Shown here: positions 1 through 8,300 of the stretch, one piece after another
Position numbering within the stretch: the stretch's first letter is position 1
How the letters are laid out: each line of letters starts with the position of its first letter
Assembly: GCF_900142145.1 (NCBI RefSeq)
Contig: NZ_FQZV01000031.1
Span: 1 to 51,959 of the forward strand
Reading direction: 5' to 3'
Source: Geosporobacter subterraneus DSM 17957
Lineage (GTDB): Bacteria > Bacillota > Clostridia > Peptostreptococcales > Thermotaleaceae
DNA: 51,959 nt
Notes under the pieces: generated by a model
Database searches by the model: none
The model's input: the letters and a program-made list of their open reading frames with translations, nothing else
Told to the model about the DNA's origin: nothing
Made by a program: the position numbers and the translations under genes

Positions 1-1
1 T

Positions 2-172
2 AAAAAATGTGAAAACAAGAAGAAAAAAGTGGCTCTTGTAGCCGTTATGCACAAGCTTCTCCATTATATCTTCGCGGTTCTCCGTGATGAAAAGCCATTT
101 GTATTTAGGAGCCCTGAAGATCATCAAGCATGGAGAAAAGACAAAAACTCACATCGAAGCATCGCTGCTTAG
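2..172 (+). mobile_element. IS110-family transposase, C-terminal fragment
   Basis: An open frame enters from the window edge and stops with TAG at 170-172, giving about 56 residues. The reading contains ALVAVMHKLLHYIFAVLRD followed by EKPF, which is the typical tail of IS110/IS116-type DEDD transposases, where the helix before the stop carries HKLL and a basic end. Only the end of the gene is visible, so whether the element is intact cannot be told. Identification is by recognition of the tail, not by alignment. Confidence 0.75.
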
Positions 173-459
173 GTAGATAAAACTCAACTCTTTAGAGAAG
201 CCATTGTTCGGCTTTTACCAATGGTTAGCTTTGCTGTACACTTTTTAGAAAAACTACTTTTTTAAAAAAATTAAACTAACCTATTGACTTTTATTAGCTG
301 GTCTTAGTAATGAATAATGATCTCAGGGATATTATATTATCAATTATAGAGGATGTATAATTGACAGAAAAAATGATGGTAAAGATTTCCATAGAAAATA
401 TCTATAATCTCCTATCCCTCCGTCCTGTATAATGAAATTAAAGTGGAAGTACATATAGA
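173..459. other. Intergenic region after IS110 fragment
   Basis: No gene is seen. The first part should be the right end of the IS110-type element, since these elements carry a non-coding end. A CCATTG/CAATGG inverted repeat lies at about 201-224 with GGCTTTT in its loop. A TATAAT-like box at 428-433 is the best promoter candidate for the next gene, but no good -35 box is seen at the right distance. Confidence 0.4.
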
Positions 460-474
460 TTGGAGAGAGATGTG

Positions 475-1629
475 ATGCATAACATTTATATGGATAATGC
501 AGCAACTACGTTTCCGAAGGCCCCAGGGGTAGGTGCCGCAGTAAAGAACTATATAGATAATATAGGAATTAACGTAAAGAGAGGGACTTACAGCAGCGCT
601 TTCTCAGCTGGCGAAGTGGTGCTTGAGGTCAGAGAAATGATTTGCAGACTTTTTAATTTCGATAATCCGGATAATGTGGTTTTTACCATGAATATAACCC
701 AAAGTATGAATTATCTTATAAAAGGTATACTGCAGGCAGGAGACCACTGTATCCTGTCCTCTATGGAACATAATGCAGTGATGAGACCACTATCACAACT
801 GTGCAGTCAAAGAATAGAGTTTTCCAAGGTACAATGCGACCGCTTTGGAAGGTTGGATGTTGAGGATATTAAGCAGCATATAAAGCCAAATACAAAAGCT
901 GTTATTATGACCCATGCCTCTAATGTGTGCGGGACAATGCTTCCCATTTATGAGATAGGTAAGCTATGTAAGGCGTATAATCTCAATTTTATAGTAGATA
1001 GTGCACAAACTGCAGGGATTTATGAGATAGATTTTAAAGAAATAAATGCAGATGCAGTTGCATTCACAGGACACAAAGGATTGTTAGGGCCACAGGGGAT
1101 TGGCGGATTTGTCATCAGCAATCCATTAGCGAAAAAGATGGATTCCCTCATATGCGGCGGTACTGGGAGCGCCTCGGAGTCTGAAGTCCAACCGGATTAT
1201 TTGCCGGATAAGTTTGAACCGGGAACCATGAACCTTCCTGGAATCTTTGGACTCCATGCAGCACTTACATATCTTATGAAAACAGGAATTAAAAGTATAA
1301 GAGACGAGGAACTGCGGATCACACAGCAGTTTATTGAAGGAATATTGAATATGAGAGGTGTAAGATTAGTAGGGCTGCCTGGAGCACAAGGCCGGACAGC
1401 AGTGGTTTCTATTGATTTTACAAAAGGGGACAATGGAGAAGTTGCTTATCTTCTAGACAAAGAGTATGGCATTATGACCCGGTGTGGTTTGCACTGTGCG
1501 CCATCAGCTCATAAGACCTTGGGAACTTTCCCACAGGGTACAGTACGATTTAGCTTTAGCCATTACAATACAATAGAAGAAGTAAAATATGCGATTGACA
1601 GTATTCATAAAATCAATAAAGGGCTGTAG
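475..1629 (+). CDS. Cysteine desulfurase family protein (class V aminotransferase fold)
   Basis: A 384-residue PLP enzyme of the NifS/SufS-like group that removes sulfur or selenium from cysteine or selenocysteine. The N-terminus reads YMDNAATTFPKAP, the PLP lysine is in FTGHKGLLGP (about K201), and the likely persulfide cysteine is in TRCGLHCAPSAH (C337 or C341). It looks most like the stand-alone family that in some Firmicutes accompanies selenium-dependent hydroxylase genes rather than IscS or SufS; no iscU or suf gene is nearby. The ATG at 475 is chosen because GGAGAGAG (462-469) lies just before it; a longer TTG start at 460 would overlap that site. The gene ends where fragments of other genes begin, so its original neighbours are gone. 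Its physiological acceptor cannot be inferred here. Confidence 0.85.
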   Translation: MHNIYMDNAATTFPKAPGVGAAVKNYIDNIGINVKRGTYSSAFSAGEVVLEVREMICRLFNFDNPDNVVFTMNITQSMNYLIKGILQAGDHCILSSMEHNAVMRPLSQLCSQRIEFSKVQCDRFGRLDVEDIKQHIKPNTKAVIMTHASNVCGTMLPIYEIGKLCKAYNLNFIVDSAQTAGIYEIDFKEINADAVAFTGHKGLLGPQGIGGFVISNPLAKKMDSLICGGTGSASESEVQPDYLPDKFEPGTMNLPGIFGLHAALTYLMKTGIKSIRDEELRITQQFIEGILNMRGVRLVGLPGAQGRTAVVSIDFTKGDNGEVAYLLDKEYGIMTRCGLHCAPSAHKTLGTFPQGTVRFSFSHYNTIEEVKYAIDSIHKINKGL

Positions 1630-1838
1630 AAAATATGATGTCTTGCTCTTTAATTCCCTGATTTACTAAATAGGCTCTTACTTTTTTCTCACTATCCTTT
1701 AAGTTTTGATATGCCTCAGAAAGACTTGAAGACTGCAAACTGGAGGAGCCTGTCCAGACAGCTAAATCAGATGTAATTTGTTTCTTTGCAGAAACTTTTG
1801 CCGATAATGAGTTTTTAGAGCCTTTGATTTCTTTTAAG
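1625..1838 (-). pseudogene. SIMPL-domain (DUF541) protein fragment
   Basis: Read on the minus strand, this stretch gives an uninterrupted reading with SAKKQITSDLAVWTGS, then LSEAYQNLKDSEKKVRAYL and NQGIKEQDI, which matches the N-terminal part of SIMPL-domain (DUF541) proteins. There is no start, the signal peptide end is missing, and the reading runs into the 3' end of the cysteine desulfurase gene, so only about 70 codons of a roughly 230-residue protein remain. It was too short and startless to appear as a normal gene. The assignment rests on family pattern recognition. Confidence 0.6.
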
Positions 1839-1839
1839 C

Positions 1840-1950
1840 ATGGGAGCTGTTGAAGGAGATAGGATCATACTATCCGCTGAAGGCTCTGATGAAAAAGAAG
1901 CAGTAAAAGGGCGGGTTAGGCTTTTAGAATCGAAATTTGGTGAGGTGTAA
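1840..1950 (+). pseudogene. HPr-family phosphocarrier, C-terminal fragment
   Basis: A 36-codon reading begins at an ATG and carries MGAVEGDRIILSAEG, DEKEAVKGRVRLLESKFGEV and a stop. This is the second half of an HPr-like phosphocarrier (the SxxMSLG-to-C-terminus part). The N-terminal half with the phosphorylatable histidine is absent; the sequence before it belongs to the opposite-strand SIMPL fragment. It is therefore a deletion scar, not a working PTS protein. Confidence 0.6.
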
Positions 1951-2001
1951 AAGCAGGAAAGATACGCTAGACCGTTAATCATTATTGGAAGAGGTAAATC
2001 G

Positions 2002-2030
2002 TTGTTAAGACATCTTTTTTAGGGTATAAT
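2002..2030 (+). promoter_or_regulatory. Sigma-A-type promoter of tadA remnant
   Basis: TTGTTA (2002-2007), 17 bases, then TATAAT (2025-2030). It sits before the internally deleted tadA copy and resembles in layout the promoter of the intact tadA near 13.05 kb, so this copy kept its upstream control region. Confidence 0.5.
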
Positions 2031-2071
2031 TCTGGATAAGCAGATTCCCTTTTACTAGGAGACGCAGCTTG

Positions 2072-2161
2072 TTGGACGAGTTTTTCATGCAGGAAGCACT
2101 AAAAGAAGCATGTAGTGAAATGATACAGTCTTTTTTTCCAGAATTGCAGAAAATAAAATAA
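2072..2161 (+). pseudogene. tadA remnant with internal in-frame deletion
   Basis: A TTG-started frame of 29 codons reads MDEFFMQEALKEA at its start and FFPELQKIK at its end. The intact tadA of this window begins MDEFFMQEALKEA and ends AFFKELRKSK, so this is tadA with about 120 codons removed from the middle, including all zinc and catalytic residues. An AGGAGA ribosome binding site precedes it (2056-2061). Synonymous positions differ noticeably from the intact copy, so it is an old duplicate or comes from a related strain. It cannot deaminate tRNA. Confidence 0.7.
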
Positions 2162-2169
2162 TGATTATT

Positions 2170-2257
2170 GAGAGATGTCCGAGCGACCGATGGTGACGGT
2201 CTCAAAAACCGTAGTACAGATATTCCCGTACCGAGGGTTTGAATCCTCACAGATGCA
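2170..2257 (+). pseudogene. Decayed tRNA-Ser
   Basis: The stretch begins GAGAGATGTCCGAG, carries an anticodon arm ACGGT-CTCAAAA-ACCGT and a T-arm-like GGTTTGAAT, so it has the layout of a class II serine tRNA following tadA. The loop spells CAA where the related 13.56 kb copy spells CGA, the T stem has a mismatch and the acceptor ends no longer pair. It is read as a non-functional tRNA-Ser(CGA) derivative. Confidence 0.6.
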
Positions 2258-2261
2258 CTAG

Positions 2262-2300
2262 AAAACCCTTGCAAATCATTAGATTAACAGGGGTTTTGTT
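2262..2300 (+). terminator. Terminator after tRNA-Ser remnant
   Basis: AAAACCC (2262-2268) can pair with GGGTTTT (2291-2297), with a long loop and a weak T-rich tail. The intact tadA locus has an AAACCC/GGGTTT pair in the same place. Confidence 0.4.
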
Positions 2301-2525
2301 TGAGAATGAAAAAACTAGCTCGGGACAGAAGTGGAGCAGTGGGAGCGGCTGCAAGACAAGTGAAACGTCCCTTTGTCTTATGATATAGGACCGTACCTGA
2401 ATGGTGTGGTCTTATGCTGTATTTCGGCATTTATCAGGAAGTGCAGATATCGATTGATAAAGAGAAATCATTCATATAAAATGAGGAATAAGAGCATTAT
2501 GTAGAAGTCTCTGAAGGATGGAACC
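2301..2525. other. Unassigned sequence between remnants
   Basis: No gene is recognised. A short inverted repeat AAGACAA/TTGTCTT lies at about 2353-2379. The remainder may be further worn coding sequence, but no reading was convincing. Confidence 0.3.
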
Positions 2526-2678
2526 ATGAAAGGATATTTGGCTTTCCATGGGGATAAATCCATCGGCTGGTGTAATGCAAATGATGGTCAAAGGTTTATT
2601 AGGCTTGAAAAGGATATAGCACATATGGTAAAAGACCAGAAGGGGGGCTGTGTAATTTGTTTTGTGATTCATCCCTGA
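2526..2678 (+). pseudogene. GNAT acetyltransferase fragment
   Basis: A 50-codon reading has GYLAFHGDKSIGWCNAND, then MVKDQKGGCVICFVIHP and a TGA stop. This is the central part of a GNAT-family N-acetyltransferase, with the beta-strand pair before the acetyl-CoA loop; the following R-x-x-G-x-G/A acetyl-CoA binding segment is missing because the frame stops right after VIHP. Upstream of the ATG the same frame soon meets a stop, so both ends are lost. It is a remnant. Confidence 0.6.
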
Positions 2679-2708
2679 GGAGCCTGATAATAGAAGGGAA
2701 GTAATCTC

Positions 2709-3011
2709 ATGTATAGTTCCAATGAGATCATAGAAATATTGAATAATAATATGAAGAATACTGAAAAATTCTTTGTCTCAAAACTTGCTTTGTTTGGTTC
2801 CTTTGCAAGAAATCAGGAGACTGACAATAGTGATGTGTATATACTTGTACGATTTGAAGATGGACATGAGACCTTTGATAATTATATGAATTTAAAGTTT
2901 TACTTGGAAGAATTGTTTGATAGAAAAGTAGATCTGGTAATTATCGATTCAATTAAGCCATCAATAAAACCTGGCATAATGATAAGTGTTATATATGCAA
3001 AGGGAGCTTGA
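2709..3011 (+). CDS. MNT-type nucleotidyltransferase domain protein, altered active site
   Basis: A 100-residue protein of the minimal nucleotidyltransferase fold. The signature LALFGSFARNQ is present at about residue 27, followed by TDNSDVYILVRF. In active members the second motif is S-D-x-D; here the second aspartate is tyrosine (SDVY), so metal binding and nucleotide transfer are probably lost or weak. The C-terminal DRKVDLVIID-IKP segment is complete, so the length is normal. MNT proteins usually act as antitoxins that modify a HEPN toxin encoded next door; no full HEPN gene is seen on either side, only a 26-residue overlapping frame. A GGGAAG site precedes the ATG. It could be an orphan, decaying antitoxin. 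Confidence 0.75.
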   Translation: MYSSNEIIEILNNNMKNTEKFFVSKLALFGSFARNQETDNSDVYILVRFEDGHETFDNYMNLKFYLEELFDRKVDLVIIDSIKPSIKPGIMISVIYAKGA

Positions 3012-3075
3012 AGTTTATAGCAATAATAGATATTCACAAAAAATGATATTATTAAATCAAGTTAGTGAAAACTAA
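2995..3075 (+). CDS. Short overlapping ORF after the MNT gene, unknown
   Basis: A 26-codon frame starts inside the end of the MNT gene and stops at 3075. It is placed where a HEPN partner gene would start and begins MQRELEVYSNN. It is far too short for a HEPN domain, so it could be the cut-off start of one or a chance frame. Low support. Confidence 0.25.
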   Translation: MQRELEVYSNNRYSQKMILLNQVSEN

Positions 3076-3133
3076 CTTGGCTATATACTAGAGGATCCTC
3101 TGTATTAAAAAATACACAGGACTTTTATTTTTA
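3059..3133 (+). terminator. Tandem hairpins ending the MNT unit
   Basis: Two hairpins follow each other. AAGTTAGT-gaaa-ACTAACTT (3059-3078) is an 8-bp stem with a GAAA tetraloop. TCCTCTGTAT/ATACACAGGA (3096-3121) is followed by CTTTTATTTTT and should terminate transcription, separating the remnants from the defence operon. Confidence 0.6.
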
Positions 3134-3152
3134 GGGTACGGAATGCCTTTGT

Positions 3153-3181
3153 TTTACAATATTTAGCAGGATTGATATAAT
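3153..3181 (+). promoter_or_regulatory. Promoter of the Wadjet operon
   Basis: TTTACA (3153-3158), 17 bases, TATAAT (3176-3181). It is the only good promoter between the preceding terminator and jetA and predicts a leader of roughly 70 bases before the TTG start. Confidence 0.65.
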
Positions 3182-3258
3182 AAATTGAAGAAGGAGTAAG
3201 CTAAAATACGGCTAGTCTCGTCAACTATAACGGTGATCAGCTTGGGAGGTGCAATCTT

Positions 3259-4677
3259 TTGAAGTTATTTGATCTATTGCCACATAATATGTTTTCTATA
3301 TTAGCATCTAAAAACAAGGAAATATATGTGGAGGCTTTATTTGTCCTAAGGAAGGTATTCAAGCAAGAAATGGCTATAACAAAAGAAAATCTTGTTTCTA
3401 TGTTGATTGCTAATTTAGATGAGATGATGCTGGGATTAGATCTGTCAGAAATTTCTGAGGGTGAGGAAATCGTGGAAAATATAAAAGAAGAAGTTAGTCT
3501 CTCCGCTACGGCACACTTTATCCTGAGAAGATTAAAGGCCACAAAATGGATTGATATAGAGGATCAAGTAGATAGCTTTGAAGAATACATCACCTTGCCA
3601 GACTATTCCATCAAGCTAATCAATCTTTTATACTCTCTGACGGAAGATGGCACAAAAGAATATAATTCCTATGTTTATTCCACTTATTCATCTATAAAAA
3701 CCGCAGACCATGAACGGGACGAGTTTATGTATAATGCACTTGTAACTGCTCATGATAATACACTTAGGCTGTTGGACGAGCTTAAAACACTATACAACAA
3801 TATCCGCAGGTATCATCAATCCCTAAATCAATACGTTACGGTTAATGATGTGCTGAAGGGACATTTTGATGAGTATAAAAAGTTAATTATGGACCGCGTG
3901 TATCATCCGTTGAAAACACTAGATTCTGTACCACGATTTAAAGGCCCTGTTCTCCAAATATTGAACAGATGGCTGATTGATGATCAAGTTAGAGAAAAAA
4001 TATCAGGACAGGCAATAATGAGAGGGAAATATATTTCCATAGAGGATGCAAGAGAAGATATTATAGTAAAAATTGGGGAAATCATAGATATCTATGAAAA
4101 ATTAGATGAAATGCTAGAGGAAATTGATAGAAAAAATGCTACCTATACAAGTGCTTCCATAGAAAAAATGAGATATCTGCTAAATACGGATCGAAGTATT
4201 AAGGGAAAGCTGGTAGATATACTCACACGTATTGGAACCACACAGGAAGAGGGAGTATTTTCCCAGCTTGAAAAAATGATTAATGCCACCGATGCATTTC
4301 AGCAAGGATATATTGATGAAAAATCATTGTATGTAAGCGCAGTTAGAAACCGAAAAAAGGAAGAGGCACCCCTACAGGTACAGACCTTAGAAGGAGATAA
4401 TGGTGAGGATGCACTGGAAACATTTATGAAGAGAGCCAAGCAGAGCTATAATCATATTCGGATTATGGAATACGTCAGAAAAGCCATGGAGGGAGTAGAC
4501 ATTCTTAACAGTGAAGAGTTTTTATTAGAAAGAGATGAGGATTTTATCTTATGCATGCTAGCTACTTTAAAAGGAGGAGAACGAAATGTATTTTATACAA
4601 CGGAATTCTCCGAAGGGTATGTCAATAATAATGGCTATAAAATCCCAAAAATGCGATGGATCAGAAAGGAAAAATAA
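3259..4677 (+). CDS. jetA: Wadjet system protein JetA (kleisin-like subunit)
   Basis: A 472-residue, mostly helical, charged protein starting at a TTG eight bases after GGGAGGT (3244-3250). The start MKLFDLLPHNMFSILASKN and the position ahead of a DUF4194-like protein, an SMC-like ATPase and a Toprim protein identify it as the JetA/kleisin component of a Wadjet-type system (DUF5716-like rather than the DUF3375 kind, by feel). JetA should bridge the heads of two JetC subunits and recruit JetB. In the known systems the complex extrudes DNA loops and cuts small circular plasmids. The 3' end overlaps upstream jetB sequence; the real jetB start lies two bases past its stop. The frame is intact. 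The Wadjet subtype (II or III) is not settled from sequence alone. Confidence 0.8.
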   Translation: MKLFDLLPHNMFSILASKNKEIYVEALFVLRKVFKQEMAITKENLVSMLIANLDEMMLGLDLSEISEGEEIVENIKEEVSLSATAHFILRRLKATKWIDIEDQVDSFEEYITLPDYSIKLINLLYSLTEDGTKEYNSYVYSTYSSIKTADHERDEFMYNALVTAHDNTLRLLDELKTLYNNIRRYHQSLNQYVTVNDVLKGHFDEYKKLIMDRVYHPLKTLDSVPRFKGPVLQILNRWLIDDQVREKISGQAIMRGKYISIEDAREDIIVKIGEIIDIYEKLDEMLEEIDRKNATYTSASIEKMRYLLNTDRSIKGKLVDILTRIGTTQEEGVFSQLEKMINATDAFQQGYIDEKSLYVSAVRNRKKEEAPLQVQTLEGDNGEDALETFMKRAKQSYNHIRIMEYVRKAMEGVDILNSEEFLLERDEDFILCMLATLKGGERNVFYTTEFSEGYVNNNGYKIPKMRWIRKEK

Positions 4678-4679
4678 TC

Positions 4680-5348
4680 ATGTGGAGTATACTATACGAG
4701 AAGCTAACGAACTCTGAAAAAGAAGAATTTAAGCGGCTTACCAACTATTTGCTTTCACATACCTTTATAGTGCGAGACCTTTATGATGGAAAAGAGGGAT
4801 TCATGAAGGTTAGCCCGGATTACAGATTTGTGGAGCGTAATTTTGAGTTGTTTTTAGATTATCTAGGCTTTTCAGGATGGACGCTGCAAAAGGACAGCAA
4901 CTATGGAGTGATCGCTTTAAGCAGTGCATATGAATTCAATAGAGTACGATTTGATCGGAACACTACGATGATACTATATACGATCCGATTGATATATGAA
5001 GAGGAACGAGAAAAACTAACCTTAAGAAATGAAGTAATTATTACTACCGGACAGATCGTCCACAAAATGATTACATTAGGATTGGTTAAAAAGAAACCTT
5101 CTGATAAGGATCTGGGTGAAGCTTTAAGAAAACTAGCCTATTTTCAGATTCTCAGAAAGCTGGAAGGGACTTGGGAGGCTGCTGATACGAAGATGTTTGT
5201 CTTACCCTCTATTTTATTCATTGTAACCAATGAGAAAATCAGCAGGATGTATGAAAGCTTACAAGCCGAGGACCAGGAAATAAATGGAGCGGATTTGCAG
5301 ATGGATGGAGACGGGGAGACCCTAATTCGGGGGGACGAAGGATTATGA
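4680..5348 (+). CDS. jetB: Wadjet system protein JetB (KITE-like subunit, DUF4194)
   Basis: A 222-residue protein with the winged-helix-like pattern of DUF4194/MukE-type KITE subunits: FIVRDLYDGKEGFMKVSPDYRF near the N-terminus, a hydrophobic beta/alpha core, and a helical end. The ATG at 4680 is preferred over an in-frame ATG at 4656 because AAAGGA lies upstream at a usable distance and the upstream ATG has none. JetB should bind the JetA kleisin and regulate the ATPase heads. It ends in an ATGA overlap with jetC, a sign of translational coupling. Confidence 0.75.
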   Translation: MWSILYEKLTNSEKEEFKRLTNYLLSHTFIVRDLYDGKEGFMKVSPDYRFVERNFELFLDYLGFSGWTLQKDSNYGVIALSSAYEFNRVRFDRNTTMILYTIRLIYEEEREKLTLRNEVIITTGQIVHKMITLGLVKKKPSDKDLGEALRKLAYFQILRKLEGTWEAADTKMFVLPSILFIVTNEKISRMYESLQAEDQEINGADLQMDGDGETLIRGDEGL

Positions 5349-8300
5349 AGATTTTGAAGAAAATGCTATTGATTAATTGGCACTATTTTTGGAACGAGAT
5401 GATTGAATTTGAAAATATAAACTTTTTAACGGGAAAAAATGCTGCAGGAAAATCAACAATTATAGATGCATTGCAATTATTACTATTAGGGGATACCAGC
5501 GGTCATTTTTTTAATAAAGCTGCTAACGAAAAATCAGGTAGAACACTAAAGGGTTATTTAAGAGGAGAACAAGGTGATGATGGGGATGTGGGATACAGAT
5601 ATCTCCGAGAAGGGAGATTTACCAGTTATATAGCCTGTGAACTCTACGATAGTGTAAAAAGCACTTCCTTTACCCTTGGTGTTGTATTTGATTGCTATGG
5701 AGATGGTACAGAAGAGCATAGATTCTTCATACTGAATGAAGAAATTCCCCAAAACCGATTTATTATAGAAAAAGTCCCCATGAGCTTTAAAGATCTTAGA
5801 AACTACTTCCATAAACATTATAAAAAAGGAAGCTTTGAGTTTCCCGACAGTAATCGCAGATATCAGGAGTTATTAAAGGGCAAGCTGGGAGGCATAAAGA
5901 ACAAATATTTCAGCCTATTCAAAAAAGCTGTTCCTTTTACCCCAATAACAGACATAGAAACCTTTATTACCGAATACGTATGTGATGTTAAAAGCCCTAT
6001 CGACATAAGTCTCATGCAAGAGAATATTAGGCATTATAAAAGGTTGGAATTGGATACAGATATGATGGAGCAGAGGCTATCTCATCTTCAATCTATTGAA
6101 CAAAAGTACGATGCATTTATGGAGGAAAAACAGCGGCTAGAGATTCAGAGATATATTATCGAACGTGCCAAGCAGGAGATTGCTGTAGAAAATCTTTTAA
6201 AATTAGAAGAGGAATTGGCGAAAGATAAGGCGGAGTTACAGCGGCTGTCATGTCTTCAAGAGGAATACGTAAAAATGCAAGACGATATGAAAGGAAGAAA
6301 GGAAAAGCTCATAGAAGATAAGATTTCTTCGGATATTTATAGAAAACAGGACGAGCTTACGAAACAGAAAAGAAATTTAGAAAATCAATTGGAAAATCTA
6401 AAGCAAGAAGGCAAAAAAACTACGGATAATATAAGAAAATATGGACTTTTATGGCGAAGCAACATATCCCGGTTAAAGGAAGAGATACATTATGAAAATA
6501 TTGTACCGGCAGAGATTAAAGAGAGCGAACATCTATTAGGCGAATGGAACGGTTTGATTGGAGATGCCGAAAATATCAGCAAGGCTGCAGAATTTTTTCT
6601 TCAGGCAGATATGGCACAAATCTCAGATATGAGCTTTGAGGGTTTTAAAAGGGTAAAGCAGCAAGTAGAGGGATTTAAAGAAAGAGCTTCTGGGATCAAT
6701 CATTCTTATGGACAGATTCGCAGAAGCATAGAAGACAAGATTCAAGAAACAAAAACACAGCTAGAAGGGCTGGAGAAAGGGATAAAACCCTATGACAAAA
6801 GACTTTTAGCACTAAGGGATCATATACAAGATGCGCTAGAAAAGAAATATAATCGATCCATACCTGTACACATTTTATCGGATTTGCTTGAAATTAATGA
6901 TATGCGATGGCGTAACGCAGTGGAAGCCTATCTCCATACCCAGAAGTTTTACCTGTTTGTTGAACCAGAGTACTTTATTGATGCATTGAAAGTATATGAT
7001 CAACTGAAATTTCAACAAGGTTTCTACGACTGGGGACTTGTAGACACAGGAAAAATAGGGACTAAAAGAATCAAACGGGAGCCGGGCAGCCTGGCAGAAG
7101 AGATTATTACAGAGCATCCTTATGCACAACAATTTATCGATCTTGTACTGGGTAATGTGATAAAGTGCGATCAAGTAGAGGCCTTAAGGAATTATACCAA
7201 AAGTATCACAGATACCTGTATGCTGTATCAAAATTTTGTTGCAAGACAGCTCAATCCTGAAAGATGGAAAACTCCCTATATCGGGCGGAAATCCATTCAG
7301 GATCAAATAATAGGAAAACAGCAGGAATTAATTCAGTTAGCGGGGATACTCAATATATGCAGGGATGTAGTACCTCTTTTAAAATCCCTGGGTGATATGG
7401 AAGTGCTCAATAATAATGAGGTAGAAGGAATTTTACAGGTTGCAGAGAAGATGCAGCAAATCCCTGGGTTGCAGGAGCTTTATCATAAGATCGTAAATGA
7501 ACTGGGTGCATTGGATTTGACTTGGATTACTGGATTGGAGCACCAAATTAAACAACTAGAAGAGCAAATCTCACAGCTTGGAGAGAAAGAAAAGGAGCTC
7601 ATTCATCTAAGCGGTACACTAGGGGAGAAGATTCGAAATATTGAACAGGATAAAATCCCCAAGGAGCAAGGGGAACTCCAAATGCAAGGGGAAAAAGTAT
7701 CTCAAATGTTTGATGCGAACTGGTGCATAGAGATAGGTGAGCCGCGATTTGCCAAGGAACTGGGAGCCCGCAACAGCGCGCAGGCAGTCTATCAAAGCTT
7801 TTTTAGCCAGGTAGCACGGACAGAAAGCCAAGTGGGAAAGAAAAAAAGTGAACTGACATCTGTTCGAGCTGAATACAATCGAGATTATAAAATGTCCTAC
7901 GACATTCATCAGGAAACCAATAGTTTATATGATCGTGAATTAAAGGAACTGATGAATGTACGACTTCCTGCGTACAAAAAGCAGATTCAGGATGCAAAGG
8001 AGAAGACCTACGAACAATTTAGAGATGATTTCTTAGCAAAACTTAAGTCCAATATAGATACGGTGAAGGGGCAGATCGAAGAATTAAACGGAGCATTAAA
8101 ACAAAGCAGCTTTGGAAATGACCGGTATCGTTTTGTTATTCAACCGAAAGCGGAATATAAAAGATATTATGATATGATAACCGATGAAATGCTGCTGGAG
8201 GGTTTTAATATTAGTTCACAGATTTTTCGTGATAAGCATAAAGATGCAATCGAAGAGTTGTTCAAACAAATCATATCCGATGAGGCTATGGCCAATGCAG

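Noticed and set aside
2170-2257. Functional tRNA-Leu(CAA)
   Set aside because: The anticodon loop spells CAA, but the body is serine-like, the T stem is mismatched and the acceptor ends do not pair.
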